Source of the DNA: Carex sylvatica
Lineage: Eukaryota; Streptophyta; Magnoliopsida; Poales; Cyperaceae
Direction of reading: 5' to 3'
Length of the DNA stretch: 64,000 nt
Assembly (NCBI GenBank): GCA_964058845.1
Contig: CAXKVR010000008.1
Coordinates: 372,001-436,000, forward strand
The notes under the pieces are model-generated. The model made no database searches, was not told the DNA's origin, and worked only from the letters and a program-made list of their open reading frames with translations. Below, piece by piece: positions 34,834-46,448 of the stretch; position 1 is the stretch's first letter, and each line of letters starts with the position of its first letter. Made by a program: the position numbers and the translations under genes.

Positions 34834-37800
34834 ATGAAGAAATCTGCAACTGTGAGTGGTTTTCTTCTTTTGTTGTTTTCCCTTCCAATAAATTGAGTTA
34901 CTTCATATTGTCATACTTCAATTTTTCTTTGATTGATGCTGGATGGTTAATGTCAGAGTTTCAAGTTTGACCAATGATTTATTTTTTGGTTCGATGACAC
35001 TAAAAATGGTTGATTTAGACAAAATAGGTTCTATTAAGACCACTAGCAATTTTTGAAATAAGATGTTTATTGCGACACAAACATATAATAATCTTGTATT
35101 TGCTTTCTTGTTTTGGTCCCATAACCAGTACAGCTAACCAGTAGTTACTGATACAGTCCTAATTATTTTTTTAATCTAGAAGCTTTATCTAGAATTAATC
35201 ACTGCTACAAAAAAAAAGGGTACCTTATGTAATTGATGCAACACCAATATTTTGTTTGATTTGGAATTTCAATTCAGAACTAATATAAGCATTGATCTTT
35301 TGGTATCTATTTAGTGAGCTTCCTGTACCCTGTACCCAATGGTCCATAGTATAACCTTAACACTAGCTGACTCAACCGATAAGCCACAGAAATTTCAATG
35401 TTATTCCTCTTTTGGAAGTATTAAATATTTTTTATTGTTTGAATATATATGATTCAATGGCCCAAATCTATACGTTTCACCTTTTCTTGTATAATTTATG
35501 TGCTTGAATTGTCCATCTCACATACATCCTTTTCTTCTTTTATTTATTCTTTTTTTAACTGTAGCTCCGAAGGGTGAATTATTAAATTTGTGTTATCCAC
35601 AAAGTTCAATCTTGAATTAGTCTTTGAATCTGCAAAAAAAATAAAATAAAATAATAATAATAATAATAAAGAAAAAAAGTGATCTTAGTAAATTACCACT
35701 GCTATATAATTGGACAATGAAAATAATATAGAAAATTAGATCCCAAATTGTAATTGAATTTGAATGAAAAATAGGATGATCCTCACATAGATTTTTCATT
35801 ATTTCCGTATAGTTCTGTCAAGCACTCTTTTCGGCTACATCATTTCTCAACTTAATGTGTGCCCATGCATCAGTCTCATATTGCAAGCTCATGGAACCCA
35901 CCAAATACCGCCCGCACAGCGAGACCATAACTGAGTTTGATGCCGTAGGAGATGGGGTCACACCATCACACTGAACACGAAGGCATTTGAAAATGCGATA
36001 TTCTACCTTAACTCCTTTGCAGACAAAGGTGTGGTTTCTACTAATTTGATGCTCTAGAAGCCTGAAGCGATAAACAATAGTGTTTCTTTTTTATTTTTTT
36101 GTTATGGGCTTCTTCTTATTTGTCTGTTGACTATTGAACACCAATACCCAACATTTCTGACAGGTGGTTTCTACTAGATTTTGGCAATTTTGCCCTCTGT
36201 CTAATGCCCACTTTAAGTAGAACCCTACCAAACGTTTTTGGTGGCTAGGTTCCAAATTAGAATGAGGTAATTTTGAAGTGATTTAATTAAACTGAGGTGG
36301 AAAGTTCAGGGGCAATTTAATCATTCTTTGAGTAATTTAGTTTTAATTTGGGATGTTACAAGTTGAAATCTTGGGTGCTTGGAGGCTTATAGGAATCTGA
36401 GTTCATGATCTAATGCTTTGGGGCCATTTTGCCAAAAGTATTGCTGTAGAAAATTATGCAAACAGGGGAAGTTGGTCTTATCATATTATATTCTAATTAT
36501 CTAATAGGTGGTGCGGAGTTGTTCATGCCTGCTGGAAAGTGGCTGACTGGTAGCTTTAACCTCATCAGTCATCTCACATTGTCTCTGGATAAAGATGCTG
36601 TGATAATTGGATCTATGGTAAGTGATGAAATTTTTAAATATCGTGGGAACTGGTTTTGCCAGTTGGTACCAGGCCAAAATCAGGTGTCAGTATTTTATTA
36701 CGGAAGAGAATTTTCCAAGAGTTTGTGATAGGATTTAATTCCGGCCCTTTAAGCACCGAGCTGATTTAAGTGAATGATCGAATGGTGTGTGCAGTTGTAC
36801 CTCATGTGACTGGTACTTGGAACCAAAATATTGCTTCCCCCTTAATGTTCTATAAGCTGGTATGCACAGGTTATCTACTTCTACTAAACCTCCAACTTCA
36901 AATATGGAGTAGATTTTTGTTTATTTTACCAATGAAAATGTCTAAAGGGTTCTTTTGGGTAAGTTTCCATTTTTTCTCTTTGAGTTTTAGGATTCAAAAT
37001 GCTGGTCAGTTATTGACCCCCTTCCTTCTTATGGGAGGGGACGAGAGCTACCTGGCGAAGGCATAAAGCCTTAATTTTTGGATCCATCCTTACTGATGTC
37101 ATTATTATAGGTTACCCTTCTATTATAACATTAATTAACTGCAATTTTAATGTTTAATTTTAACCAAGATCATTTAGGGGTTTTAAATCAATGTAAAGAT
37201 TAACATTAGGATAAATTGATGCTGCTAGCATAAAGAAACATTACTAAACTTTTTGCACATTTACGGTAATCACACTACATTTACTGGTCCCAAGAATTAT
37301 CCATATCAATTCCTTGGAGAAGTTTGAAGAGATAATGACTGTTTTTATTTAATTCCAGCTTTGTATGCTGGATATACAGTAAGCAGAAAAAAGATACACT
37401 AATATTACTTCTTTTTTTTCTATCTTTTACACTTCTTTCATTTCTTCATTTTATGATAAACAGTCAGGTGCTCATACAAAATGTGACTGTTCTAGCTGGT
37501 ATGCACAGGTATTCTACTTCTACTAAAACTCCAACTTGGGACCAAATTGTACAAATACATATTATTTTCTATTTACTGACCTAAAAAGTAGAACTTGAAC
37601 CATTTTTCCTATGTCTTGATTTACACTGCAGATCTATTTATCCTCATTTTTCCTATTGTAGATATTTCAGTCTCTTCACTAAATTGGTCTGTTGACTTTT
37701 ATATTGTTAAAATTCATTCTCTGGATCAAGAGCTTATTATTTGTACCCAACCACACAATGTTGAACTATAACTCGATTTTAACCTACTCAATTGTTTTCA

Positions 37801-38021
37801 AATGTCAGTAACACTGGAACAAACCTGAGGCCAAGTAGACCTAAACTCAAGAAGCTAATTTTAGCCTGACTCGACCTAATGCTAACCCGATATAACATCT
37901 CAACCCTGTTAATCTGTATTGCAACGAGGTTTGACTTTTTTCTTCTATCTTTTACACTTCTTTCATTTCTTCATTTTATGATGAACAGTCTGGTGCTCAT
38001 ACAAAATGTCACTATTCTAGC
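34834..38021 (+). pseudogene. Polygalacturonase (GH28) pseudogene, copy A
   Basis: This is the paralogue of the intact gene at 56907-61717. Exon 1 (34834-34851, MKKSAT) and exon 2 (35813-36028) are recognisable, but exon 2 carries an 8-bp insertion in GTCACAC[CATCACAC]TGAAC that shifts frame into a stop. Exon 3 (36508-36617, GGAELFMPAGKWLTGSFNL) is whole. Exon 4 (36991-37110, SKCWSVIDPLPSYGRGREL) has a 1-bp deletion at CTGGCGAAGG. Exon 5 and exon 7 (all catalytic residues after the first) are missing. Exon 6 exists twice as a short stub (37464-37496 and 37989-38021), both times joined at TCTAGC to sequence TGGTATGCACAGG that belongs upstream. It cannot encode an enzyme. Confidence 0.93.
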
Positions 38022-38149
38022 TGGTATGCACAGGTATTCTACTTCTACTAAAACTCCAACTTGAAATATGGAGTAGATTTTTCTTTTCTTCTTTCCTATT
38101 TTACCAATGAAAATGTCTAGAGGGTTCTTTTGTTAACTTTCCAATTTTT

Positions 38150-38931
38150 CTCTGAGTGAAACAACTTGGACCAGTTTAAAATAGCACAAACATATTCAAA
38201 ACGAAACATCAAACGTCTTATTAAAATTCAACAATTACAAAACAGATACAAATTAACTAAAAATATCCTCCTTCATATTCTAAAAACATTAACTAAAAAT
38301 CAAAAACAGATAACAGATACAAATATCCTTCATTTTCTAAAAATATCAACTAAACATAAAAAAGCACAGCTAACCAGCAATAAAAGAGGAGGGAGCTATG
38401 GGGCTGCAGGGGGCGGAGCTACTGCGAGCTGCTGGCGGAGAAGGGCTGCAAGGGAGCTACTGCAACGAGCTGGTGGCAGAGTAGGCTGCAGGGTAGCCGG
38501 AGAAGGTGGTGGAGGTGGAGAAGGTGATGGAGGTGATGGAGGTGGCAGATTGGCGATTGTGCAAACCGGGTAACCAGCCTCGTGAAGGGCCAAGAAAACG
38601 CTGAGTTTCTGGAACTCCGGTACAGTGCTCTCGAAATAGCTAACGACAAGTTTTGTGCCAAATGCAAACCACAACATCATTTGTATCGAGACAATTGTCA
38701 GAAAGCAGTCGACGGAGACAATCACACAAACTTCCCAAAGGACTTTGTGAGGAAGTTCGGAACTGGATTTGGGAGAAGATGGGGCAGAAAATGGGGGATG
38801 ATTTCCTGGTTTGTTGGAGGTAGATTTGGTCCAACGTGGCACTGTATAGAAAGCAAGGACATCGTTCTCTTTTATTTGTTGTCTTTTAAAATCAAGTATT
38901 GCTTGTTTCCTAGTTTATTGTTCATTAATCT
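38150..38931. other. Spacer between duplication copies with a GC-rich stretch
   Basis: 38160-38380 is A-rich with repeated AACTAAAAAT-type words. 38390-38560 is unusually GC-rich for this window (repeats of GGAGCTACTGC and GGTGGAGGT). A minus-strand frame (38842-38396) encodes a hydrophobic segment followed by a Pro/Ser-rich tail (LPPPSPPSPSPPPPPSPA). No family is recognised and it may be a captured or low-complexity fragment. Confidence 0.4.
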
Positions 38932-39355
38932 ATTTTATGAAAATATATTATTTTGTATAATTTTTATTTTTTCTTAATATGTTTCTGTTATAATGTACGG
39001 ATACAATACCAAAGGTCAGGTGAGAGCATTCTAATGAATCATTTTAGTTTTCTCCAATATTATACACAGAATTGCTAACTTTCTAGATATATATGAAAGT
39101 GTTCATTGGATGCTATCATTTTTTTTAACTCGACATTTGGCACGTTTGATTGGATGCTCATTTGGCACGCATTTGGCACAGTTTCATGTTAATTAGATGA
39201 TGAACTCACATGTTTTTAACTAACAAAGCATGACTTTTACATTTTTGAAGGGAAATATGTAGTATGGACGTTGTTTATTTATTAAGTTTTGCTCTTCAAC
39301 ACCCAAAAAAATTATTAATGGGGAGAATCTCTGAACTGAATATAAATTTAATTAT

Positions 39356-39556
39356 GAGTGAGGCTATGGTACTATGTATAATGCGAATTGGTCTATACTA
39401 TGGATTATTATTTTTATTTTCAAAATTTTAACGGACAATCTGAACCGTGAACATAATCTTCTATGAATTTGAACTTATAAACTAAATTTTAGAAATTTGA
39501 CAATTATTTTACAATTTTCAAGCCAATCCGCACTACACGTAGTACCATAACATCTC
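39356..39556. mobile_element. GAGTGAG MITE with perfect 9-bp target duplication (copy B)
   Basis: It begins GAGTGAGGCTATGGTACTAT and its right end reads CGTAGTACCATAACATCTC. TTTAATTAT flanks it exactly at 39347-39355 and 39557-39565. The 9-bp duplication marks it as Mutator-type. It is shared with copy A, so it was present before the segmental duplication. Confidence 0.88.
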
Positions 39557-39814
39557 TTTAATTATTTATTTGTAAATACCCTTCTTTGCTAATTTTCAAT
39601 TAATTGGTATAGTTATTTTAATTTAAAAGAAAATTTTATCTTGGTTGAAATGAACATACTTCTCAATTTATATGATATAGTTTAGAAATTACGGCAATTT
39701 TTTTTTTTATTCATCTGGTATTAATACACGCTATTCCAAATATCCACCCATATATATGCGGGATCTTTCATTTTCCTATTCAACTTTGCACTATTAATGT
39801 TTCTTATTGCAATC

Positions 39815-40154
39815 TTTGTTCTTTTCTTTTTTGAGGGGAGTTTCTTAATTGTTTCTCTGCTTGTAGGTTGTTTGCTTTGATAGCTGAAAGTCGGAGGGTG
39901 GATCTAAAGTTTAATCAAAGATGGTTAAGTTATTCCTATGATTTTAAAAATTTTATATAGTCTAGCCACCCTTAATATATGACAAATATTTAGCTGTAAT
40001 CTAGTGGTTAAAGCTTTATTTTGTGATTGAGAGGTTTTGAGTTCAAATCTTACTCACCACAATTATTTATTTTAATTTTCAGTCACTCCTATTAAAATTT
40101 TCTAGTTCTGCTCTTGGCTAGAGAGATATAAAAGTGACAGTCGTTTGTCTATTT
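39815..40154 (+). mobile_element. SINE-like insertion with tRNA-type A and B boxes
   Basis: This block is absent from the matching place in copy A (32210). TAATCTAGTGG (39997-40007) resembles a pol III A box and GAGTTCAAATCT (40039-40050) a B box, spaced as in tRNA genes. No cloverleaf, target duplication or tail was established, so SINE origin is a suggestion only. Confidence 0.35.
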
Positions 40155-40332
40155 CGTTTTGGTACGATTCGTGGCATGGGGTACTGATCAGATCCCTAAA
40201 GGATGGTATTAATAGGCCACAATTACAGTGTGCATCTTTAAAGGAAATTTTGACAAGGTGGCCATTGATACTTCCTGTACCAGTCGATGAGTTTCCTGAT
40301 TTCAATGACCAGCAAAATTCTCATTTGGCGCT

Positions 40333-40542
40333 GGATCAGCGTTTTTCAAAGTGACTTAATAAATAGTAAAAAAATTTCAAAAAATGTAAAATTTGATCTC
40401 CAAGCAAATATTAATATGGAGAACAAGATGAACGGTTTGGATCGGTCATTTGAACTTTGAATCGGTGATTTATAGTCCAATGCACAAAAATACTTATGCA
40501 TTGCAATGTACCATAACCCATCTCGTATATATAATATATGTA
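40333..40542. mobile_element. Half MITE (right half of the 52673-53088 type)
   Basis: GATCAGCG, TTTTCAAAGTGACTTAATAA, GATGAACGGTTTGGATCGG, ATTTATAGTCCAATGCA and GCATTGCAATGTACCATA follow the right half of the complete element at 52673. The left half is absent, and the break coincides with the interruption of the LINE. Confidence 0.75.
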
Positions 40543-40967
40543 GAGGTTGGTTACTATGCTTATATAAGCATATCCACACATATGCTTATAACTCATTTTT
40601 GTGTTTCCAATGTCCAAATGGTCGATCTGAACCGTTAGATATGATCTCTATAATGAAATGTGCTTGGAGACCAAATTTTATATTTTTCTGAATTTTTTTA
40701 CTATTTATTAAGCTAATTTGAAAATTTCTGATCCAACGGTGGCTTCTGATTTTACTGTTTTGTTAAGCCACCGTTGGATCAGCAATTTTCAAAGTGACTT
40801 AATAAATAGTACAAAAAATCAGAAAAATATAAAATTTGGTCTCCATGAACATATTAATATGAAGAACAAGATGAACGGTTCCGATCGACCATTTGGACAT
40901 TGGAAACACAAAAATGAGTTATAAGCATATGTGGAGATATGCTTATATAAGCATAGTAGCCAACCTC
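40543..40967. mobile_element. Mutator-type MITE, 425 bp, 9-bp target duplication
   Basis: Ends GAGGTTGG(T/C)TACTATGCTT and AAGCATAGTAGCCAACCTC, flanked by ATATATGTA at 40534-40542 and 40968-40976. The whole element is nearly palindromic, with the shared core (GCTTGGAGACCAAATTTTAT, TTACTATTTATTAAG) in both arms and GATCCAACGGTGGCTTCTGA against its inverse at the centre. Confidence 0.92.
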
Positions 40968-40991
40968 ATATATGTATATATAATATAATAT

Positions 40992-41398
40992 GAATAAGGC
41001 TACTCTACTTCGTGAATTAATGGGGGTGTTTTAATTCGCGCTCATATCTCTAGTTGCAAAGTTCAAAATAGCCGATCCAAACCGTTAGTTGCTTAATCTA
41101 TATTAAAATGTGCTTGGAGACCAAATTTTATATTTTTTAAAATATGTTTATTATTTATTAAGATGGTATGAAAATCGTTGTTTTTTCATAGTGCATAATT
41201 TTAATAAAAACACCAATATTCAAACCATCTTAATAAATAGTAAAAAAATTCTAAAAAATATAAAATTTGGTTTCCAAGCACATTTTAATATAGATTAAAC
41301 ATCTAACGGTTTGGATCAGCTATTTGGACTTCGAAACTAGAGATATGAGTGCGAATTAAAACACTCCCATTAATTCACGAAGTAACGTAGCCTTACTC
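40992..41398. mobile_element. Mutator-type MITE, 407 bp, 9-bp target duplication
   Basis: Ends GAATAAGGCTACTCTACTTC and GAAGTAACGTAGCCTTACTC, flanked by ATATAATAT at 40983-40991 and 41399-41407. It has the same core blocks as its neighbour but an unrelated terminal 60 bp (TTAATGGGGGTGTTTTAATT). Confidence 0.92.
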
Positions 41399-41425
41399 AT
41401 ATAATATATGTATATGTATATATTA

Positions 41426-41846
41426 GAGTGGCTAATGTGCATTCGTATGCATATGGTCTGATATGCATACAGTCCAAATTTGAAATTTCAAAATCCAAAA
41501 CGTCGATCCGAACCGTTCATCTTGTTCTCCATATTAATATCTGCTTGGAGACCAAATTTTACATTTTTCTGAATTTATTTACTATTTATTAAGTATTTTA
41601 TAAAATTATTGATCCAACGGTGGCTTAACAAAACAGTAAAATCAGCAGCCACCGTTGGATCAACAATTTTGTAAAATACTTAATAAATAGTAAAAAAATT
41701 CATAAAAATGTAAAATTTGGTCTCCAAGCAGATATTAATATGGAGAACAAGATGAACGGTTCGGATCGATGTTTTGGATTTTAAAATTTCAAATTTGGAC
41801 CGTATGCATATCGGACCATATGCATACGAATGCACATTAGCCACTC
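41426..41846. mobile_element. Mutator-type MITE, about 421 bp, third terminus type
   Basis: Ends GAGTGGCTAATGTGCATTCG and CGAATGCACATTAGCCACTC, with long inverted arms including TATGCATA. The centre carries GATCCAACGGTGGCTTAACA and its inverse. The flanks are AT repeats, so the target duplication is not readable. Confidence 0.85.
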
Positions 41847-42149
41847 TCTATATATAATATAATACATGTATATATATGTATATCATTGAGGCAATCTAAC
41901 TATATTTTCTTGTGTATATTTGAATAATTTTTTTTTTTTTAGAATCAATGCCAAGTCATTAATTAGTGTTATCTTTAAACTTGTGATATCCAACTGACAA
42001 ACAAAATCAAAGTTATAAAGAGTTACGACATCACTTCATAAATATATCAAATGTCTTAATTTTTGGCATACACTCTAAACAAGAAAAAAATTTCTTCACA
42101 AAATTATTTAAATAAAAAATATTAAGATCTCTATAAAAGAAAAAAAGAG

Positions 42150-42207
42150 GACCGCCCGGGCCACAGGCAGTCTAGTACCTAGTGGACCGCTCCTGGTCCG
42201 GGCGGTC
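42150..42207. other. GC-rich inverted repeat in AT-rich DNA
   Basis: GACCGCCCGGGCC at 42150-42162 faces GGTCCGGGCGGTC at 42195-42207 (12 of 13 paired) with a 32-nt loop. It stands out by composition and is probably a subterminal or terminal part of another DNA transposon whose limits I cannot see. Confidence 0.6.
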
Positions 42208-43161
42208 TGCTAGGGAGGGTGGGCCAACCATGGACCCAGCGGTCGGAGCAATTTAAAAAAAAATTCAATGCAGGGACAATTTTAATTTTTAATTTTTTTA
42301 GAATATTAATATAAATGGCCGCTCATGTGCTAAGTATCCTCTCTAGAGACCTCCTATCATCTTTTCTTTGAATATATGCTGGTACGCAAGGCTGGTTTGG
42401 GACTGTATGGGGGATCTAGTTCTGAATACTTGTGATGCCTCTTGGAGATTTTACAAACTGACAACACATGAGGAGAAAAGGGTATGGGCCACAAGATTCA
42501 TGGGTGTTCTTTGGGATATTTGGAAGCAAACAAATGAGTTCATTTTCAAGAAGAAGAGGTTACCTCCCAAGAATTCAGCATTGCTGATCAGGGAGAAAAA
42601 TGAGTTATGGTTGAGATGTGCTATAAGAGGGAGGGTTACAATAAAGCAATTGATGTACATTTGTAAGGGGTAGCAGCCTTTTATTTTGTTGTTATTTAGC
42701 TGTTAGGATTTTGTTGTACTAATTACATCTATTTTTTAAAATTGGTAGCTTCTATCAAGCATATAAAAAAAAAAAAAAAAATGTGTCATCTTATATGAGG
42801 CCAGCGGTGGAGACGTCGAGTCAATATTTTTAAGGAAGCTACTTAACAGCCTCCGGACGCTAATTTTTAGATAGTGTCCGGATATAATTGAAAAGTATCT
42901 GTAAACTTCTTCTAATATTTTTGTAAACTTCATTATTCAATCTTATAAAACAATTCAATGAATTCTGCAAAAATTAGTGATTTTTTATTATAGTGTGTTC
43001 CCAATAAATCTCCAATTTAACTACTTTGATCAGAATTACTTATAGTACCTTATTAAGGACCACTTGTAAAAAATTTCTAACGACTTTCCAAACTTAAAAA
43101 ATGTCTGTAAACCTCTTCTACTAATTATGTAAACTTTAATACTCGACTCTATAAACTAATA

Positions 43162-43561
43162 GAGGAGGGTTCAAATGCATCATCATTTTGGTACTCCAAT
43201 ATGCTCCACATAGATTACATCCTTTATCTCCATTTTTAAAGTCCGAAGAGTCGATCCGAACCGCTCAACATGATCTTCATAATAAAATATACTTGGAGAC
43301 CAAATTTTATATTTTTTAGATTTTTTTTTACTGTTTTTTAAGATAGATACAAAATCACTTTTTAAGGAGATTCTGGACCATCCGATAAAGTCATATTGTA
43401 CCTATTTAAAAAAATAGTAAAAAAATTCTAAAAAATATAAAATTTGGTCTCCAATCATATTTTATTATGAAGATCATGTTGAGCGGTTCGGATCGACTCT
43501 TCGGACTTTGAAAATGGAGCATATTGGAGCACCAAAATGATGGTGCATTTGAACCCTCCTC
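43162..43561. mobile_element. Mutator-type MITE, 400 bp, 9-bp target duplication and empty site in copy A
   Basis: Ends GAGGAGGGTTCAAATGCATC and GGTGCATTTGAACCCTCCTC, flanked by AAACTAATA at 43153-43161 and 43562-43570. Copy A at about 33538-33555 reads CTATAAACGAATATAATG without insertion. The core blocks GACCAAATTTTATATTTTTT and TCCATAATAAAATATACTTG are present in both arms. Confidence 0.95.
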
Positions 43562-43570
43562 AAACTAATA

Positions 43571-45723
43571 TAATGAATTATGCAAAACTAGTGATTTCAT
43601 TATAGTGTGGTCCACAATAAATCCTAGTCTAACTAACTGCTTTGATCAGAACCACTTGGACCACTTATAGTACTTTGATCAGAACTAATGGGACCATTGG
43701 TAGAAGTTCTCTAACGACTTTTCAAAACTAAAAACTAATCTGAGACCACCTTAAACTATGTAAATTATTTGTTGAATACTGTAAACTGTTTCTTTGAATT
43801 CCGTAAACATAACTATGTAAATCGTTTTCTGAAAACACATTAGAAGTGGTTCAAGCGATTGGAGAGATTTTTGATTATAGTCCGAGGGATATTATCTTTT
43901 CTCTATTTTCAATGGGACTAATTTTGTAGAAGTCATCCAATTTTATTATTATTTTAAATATTAAGTATATTTTAATAATTTTTAATGAAAAAAAAAAACC
44001 ATAATAGAAGCATTTTGTGGTTTTTTTTAATAATACATATTTTTAATATTTTTTTAATCTTAAATCAATTTTTATATATATTTTTTATTGAAAAAAAATA
44101 TAGAAATGGAAGTATATATTTGAAAAAAAGGAAAAAAGAATTGAGCTAGGAGAGCAACTGCTATCGAACGCTGGATTTGTAAATTTGTTGGGGCCTTTAT
44201 ATGATCCGATTTGTTAAAAAGGAATAGTAAGGACATCTCCATTTTAATAATAAAATAATTATAAATGTTGGTATAGTAATGATAATATCATATATGTAAA
44301 TCATTTTTTTAGCAAAATTTATTTATTTAAAAACTCGTCAAAATTGAAAAAAAGTGGAGATGTCCTTCTATTTGACAATGATATTCTATTAAATATTGAA
44401 TCCGTCTCATAAGTTCAAATTAAGGATGAATTGAAGAGATGAAAATGACTTTAATTTTTAAGAAATGATTGCTATGGTTGCACAATAACAATATTTTATA
44501 ATCACATAGAACAAGATGTTCCGAACAAAAGTGAAAAGTTATTGGAGAGCTCTCCTCTCCCTGTTGATAAATTATAATAGAGGTTTGAAAGTTGTAGAAT
44601 GTGAAAATTGTTTTCACATCAGCCCAGTAAAAAATTTAAGGGATGCGAAAAATTGTTATACTTTTGCTCACTGATAGATTTAAAGAATGCGGAAAATTGC
44701 TAATATCTTTATTGTCACCCTACCATCTTCATAATTGTCGGCACTGAAAATTTTAACTTGAAAAACCGTATAAAATCATAAAAGATAAATCGAAAAAAAA
44801 GAAGAGTTTATTAGAATTAGAATGCATACAAGATTGATTTTGATATTGATATTTCGGTCATAGAGTCGCAATCTAATGAAAAATTGTACACTAATTCCAT
44901 ATTCATGACAAAAATAGGAGCTAGGTTCCTGGTGCTCTCTTTTACGTGTTATTTGTCGGCAAATACAGCAAAAAATATTCATAAACCCTGAGATAACACC
45001 ACAAAACATCCACAGAATGATAATCTTTCTTCTCTGGGTTTAAAGCTAACTAAGTCTGATAGTATAATTAAAAGATATTAGCAGTGGTTTAAAGCTGACC
45101 TCTCCATGCGCCTATGTATCCAAAATTGGGTTCATGTACCCCACCTACCCATCTTGCGGTAAATTTGAAGAAATAAAAGACAGGAAGAAACTAAATTTTG
45201 GTACTGTTTGTACCTATTTGTTTATCTTTCTTGCTTTTATTTGTTAATTAATTTTCTCGTTGCCTTCATTCCAGCTGGTACCGACGTACCGTCTATATAT
45301 CTAATGCCCATGCAGACACGTCTGGGACTCTCGGATGCTTTCAACCATTTTTTTTGTTAAAAATGGATTTACGGATTCTTTATCGTTCTTAATTTTGAGA
45401 TATAGATACGTATAAATTCGGATCAATATAATATTTGAATATCAAATAAATACAGTTAAGAATTTAATATTGAGCAAATACAAATACGGCTAGATTTAGG
45501 ATTTGGGTTTTTGTCAATGAAATAAAGCAAATACAAATATGTTTTTCATCAATGATGAAGTTATTAATAGACATGTAAAACCACTAATTTAGAAAAACAA
45601 ATTGTATAAAATTATAGTTCTTAGTTCCCATATATAAATACGATTCGTGTCTGTTAGATATCTTAAACTTTGAGTTGATATGTGGGAAAATCTGGATTGT
45701 TCAATTTTTTTTCTATATAATCT
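43571..45723. other. End of the A/B homology, then AT-rich DNA
   Basis: Homology to copy A continues to about 43960 (GTAGAAGTCATCCAATTTT) and then stops. The rest is AT-rich with no supported gene. Apart from the small TIR element at 44220-44380 I see no clear feature. Confidence 0.4.
44220..44380. mobile_element. Small TIR element, about 160 bp
   Basis: GAATAGTAAGGACATCTCCA on the left and TGGAGATGTCCTTCTATTTG on the right are inverted. The A/T-only interior and small size fit a MITE. Target duplication not resolved. Confidence 0.55.
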
Positions 45724-46000
45724 CACTGCTACAAAAAAAATCCTTTCTCATTAGTTGAAATTGCACTTTACCATCTGTTTTTGATCTGATGCATATCGCC
45801 CCGATAGAAAATGTATGTACATATACCATCGGTTGAAAACCGATGGCGCCATTGGTACTTTTTTCATCGGTTAATGGTTTTTTATCCGATGGTGTTAGTA
45901 TTTTTTCCATGGTTTTCTATGGTTTTCAGTACCTTTTTATCATCTGTTTTGGACAATGAACCGATAATATTTGATTTTTTTTTCTTTTTTTTTTTATATA
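45724..46000 (+). mobile_element. Left end of a CACTA (En/Spm) element
   Basis: CACTGCTACAAAAAAAATCC is a CACTA-type terminus, followed by repeated (C)ATCGGTT, ATCTGTTTT and ACCGAT motifs in both orientations within 250 bp, as in CACTA subterminal regions. A transposase remnant lies 2 kb downstream. Its true partner end is uncertain. Confidence 0.65.
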
Positions 46001-46448
46001 TTTTTAGAATGCTTATTTTTTTAATATTTCTCTCAAAGATGTTTCTAGCCTCCAATTTTGCTAGCGAATAATATTCAATAATCACAAATAACATTCAACA
46101 ATCACGATTCCAACAATTAATCAAATTATATCAACCATGTCACTAAACAACAATATAATAACAATGAATTATTAAAATATCACAATTACATAGAATCATC
46201 TAAACTAGCATTTGTACACTAATTTACAACTGTATCAAACATTTTATAAAGAAATAGTTTAGAACAAGTCTCAAAAAGCCAAAAGTGTCTGAACTAGAAC
46301 TTCTTTACTTAAATAAAAAGTTTTGAATCATTAAACCTTTTTAAGGCTTGGTTCAAATTTTATCATGAGATTATCAGCTCTTGATTGATCACACTGCAAA
46401 GAGCCAAAATGAAAGAGAACTAGTAAGTAATTATACACTACTATTGTT

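Larger units (their letters stand above)
30261..38150 (+). repeat. Direct tandem segmental duplication, copy A
   Basis: From ATTAATCTATTTTATGAAAA onward, the order of blocks matches copy B (38932-60700). The blocks are a GAGTGAG MITE, a LINE 3' fragment, a TGTGTCATCTTATA block, the TCGATCTCTTGC block and polygalacturonase exons 1-4 and part of 6. Copy A lacks most of copy B's insertions but has its own solo LTR (30889-31948) and an extra tandem unit at 33047-33272. Its gene is a pseudogene. Confidence 0.9.
40155..42775 (+). pseudogene. LINE ORF2 3' fragment interrupted by MITEs (copy B)
   Basis: Two pieces match the copy A LINE fragment. One is 40155-40333 (WYDSWHGVLIRSLKDGINRP and on to DFNDQQNSHLALD). 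The other is about 42350-42775 (EEKRVWATRFMGVLWDIWKQ, TNEFIFKKKRLPPKNSALL), ending in TAGCTTCTATCAAGCAT plus a 17-A tail. About 210 bp of coding sequence present in copy A (32394-32604) is missing at the break and replaced by about 2 kb of MITE and other DNA. The C-terminal piece is better preserved than in copy A. Confidence 0.85.

Noticed and set aside
35617..35799. Minus-strand frame rich in I/F
   Set aside because: Translation of an (AAT)n-rich part of pseudogene intron 1.
36456..37066. Polygalacturonase copy A as a second working gene
   Set aside because: An 8-bp insertion in exon 2, a 1-bp deletion in exon 4 and loss of exons 5 and 7 exclude it.
38166..38977. Plus-strand frames with Lys-rich and Gly-rich ends as genes
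   Set aside because: Low-complexity translation, no domain and no splice context. Kept only as a compositional oddity.
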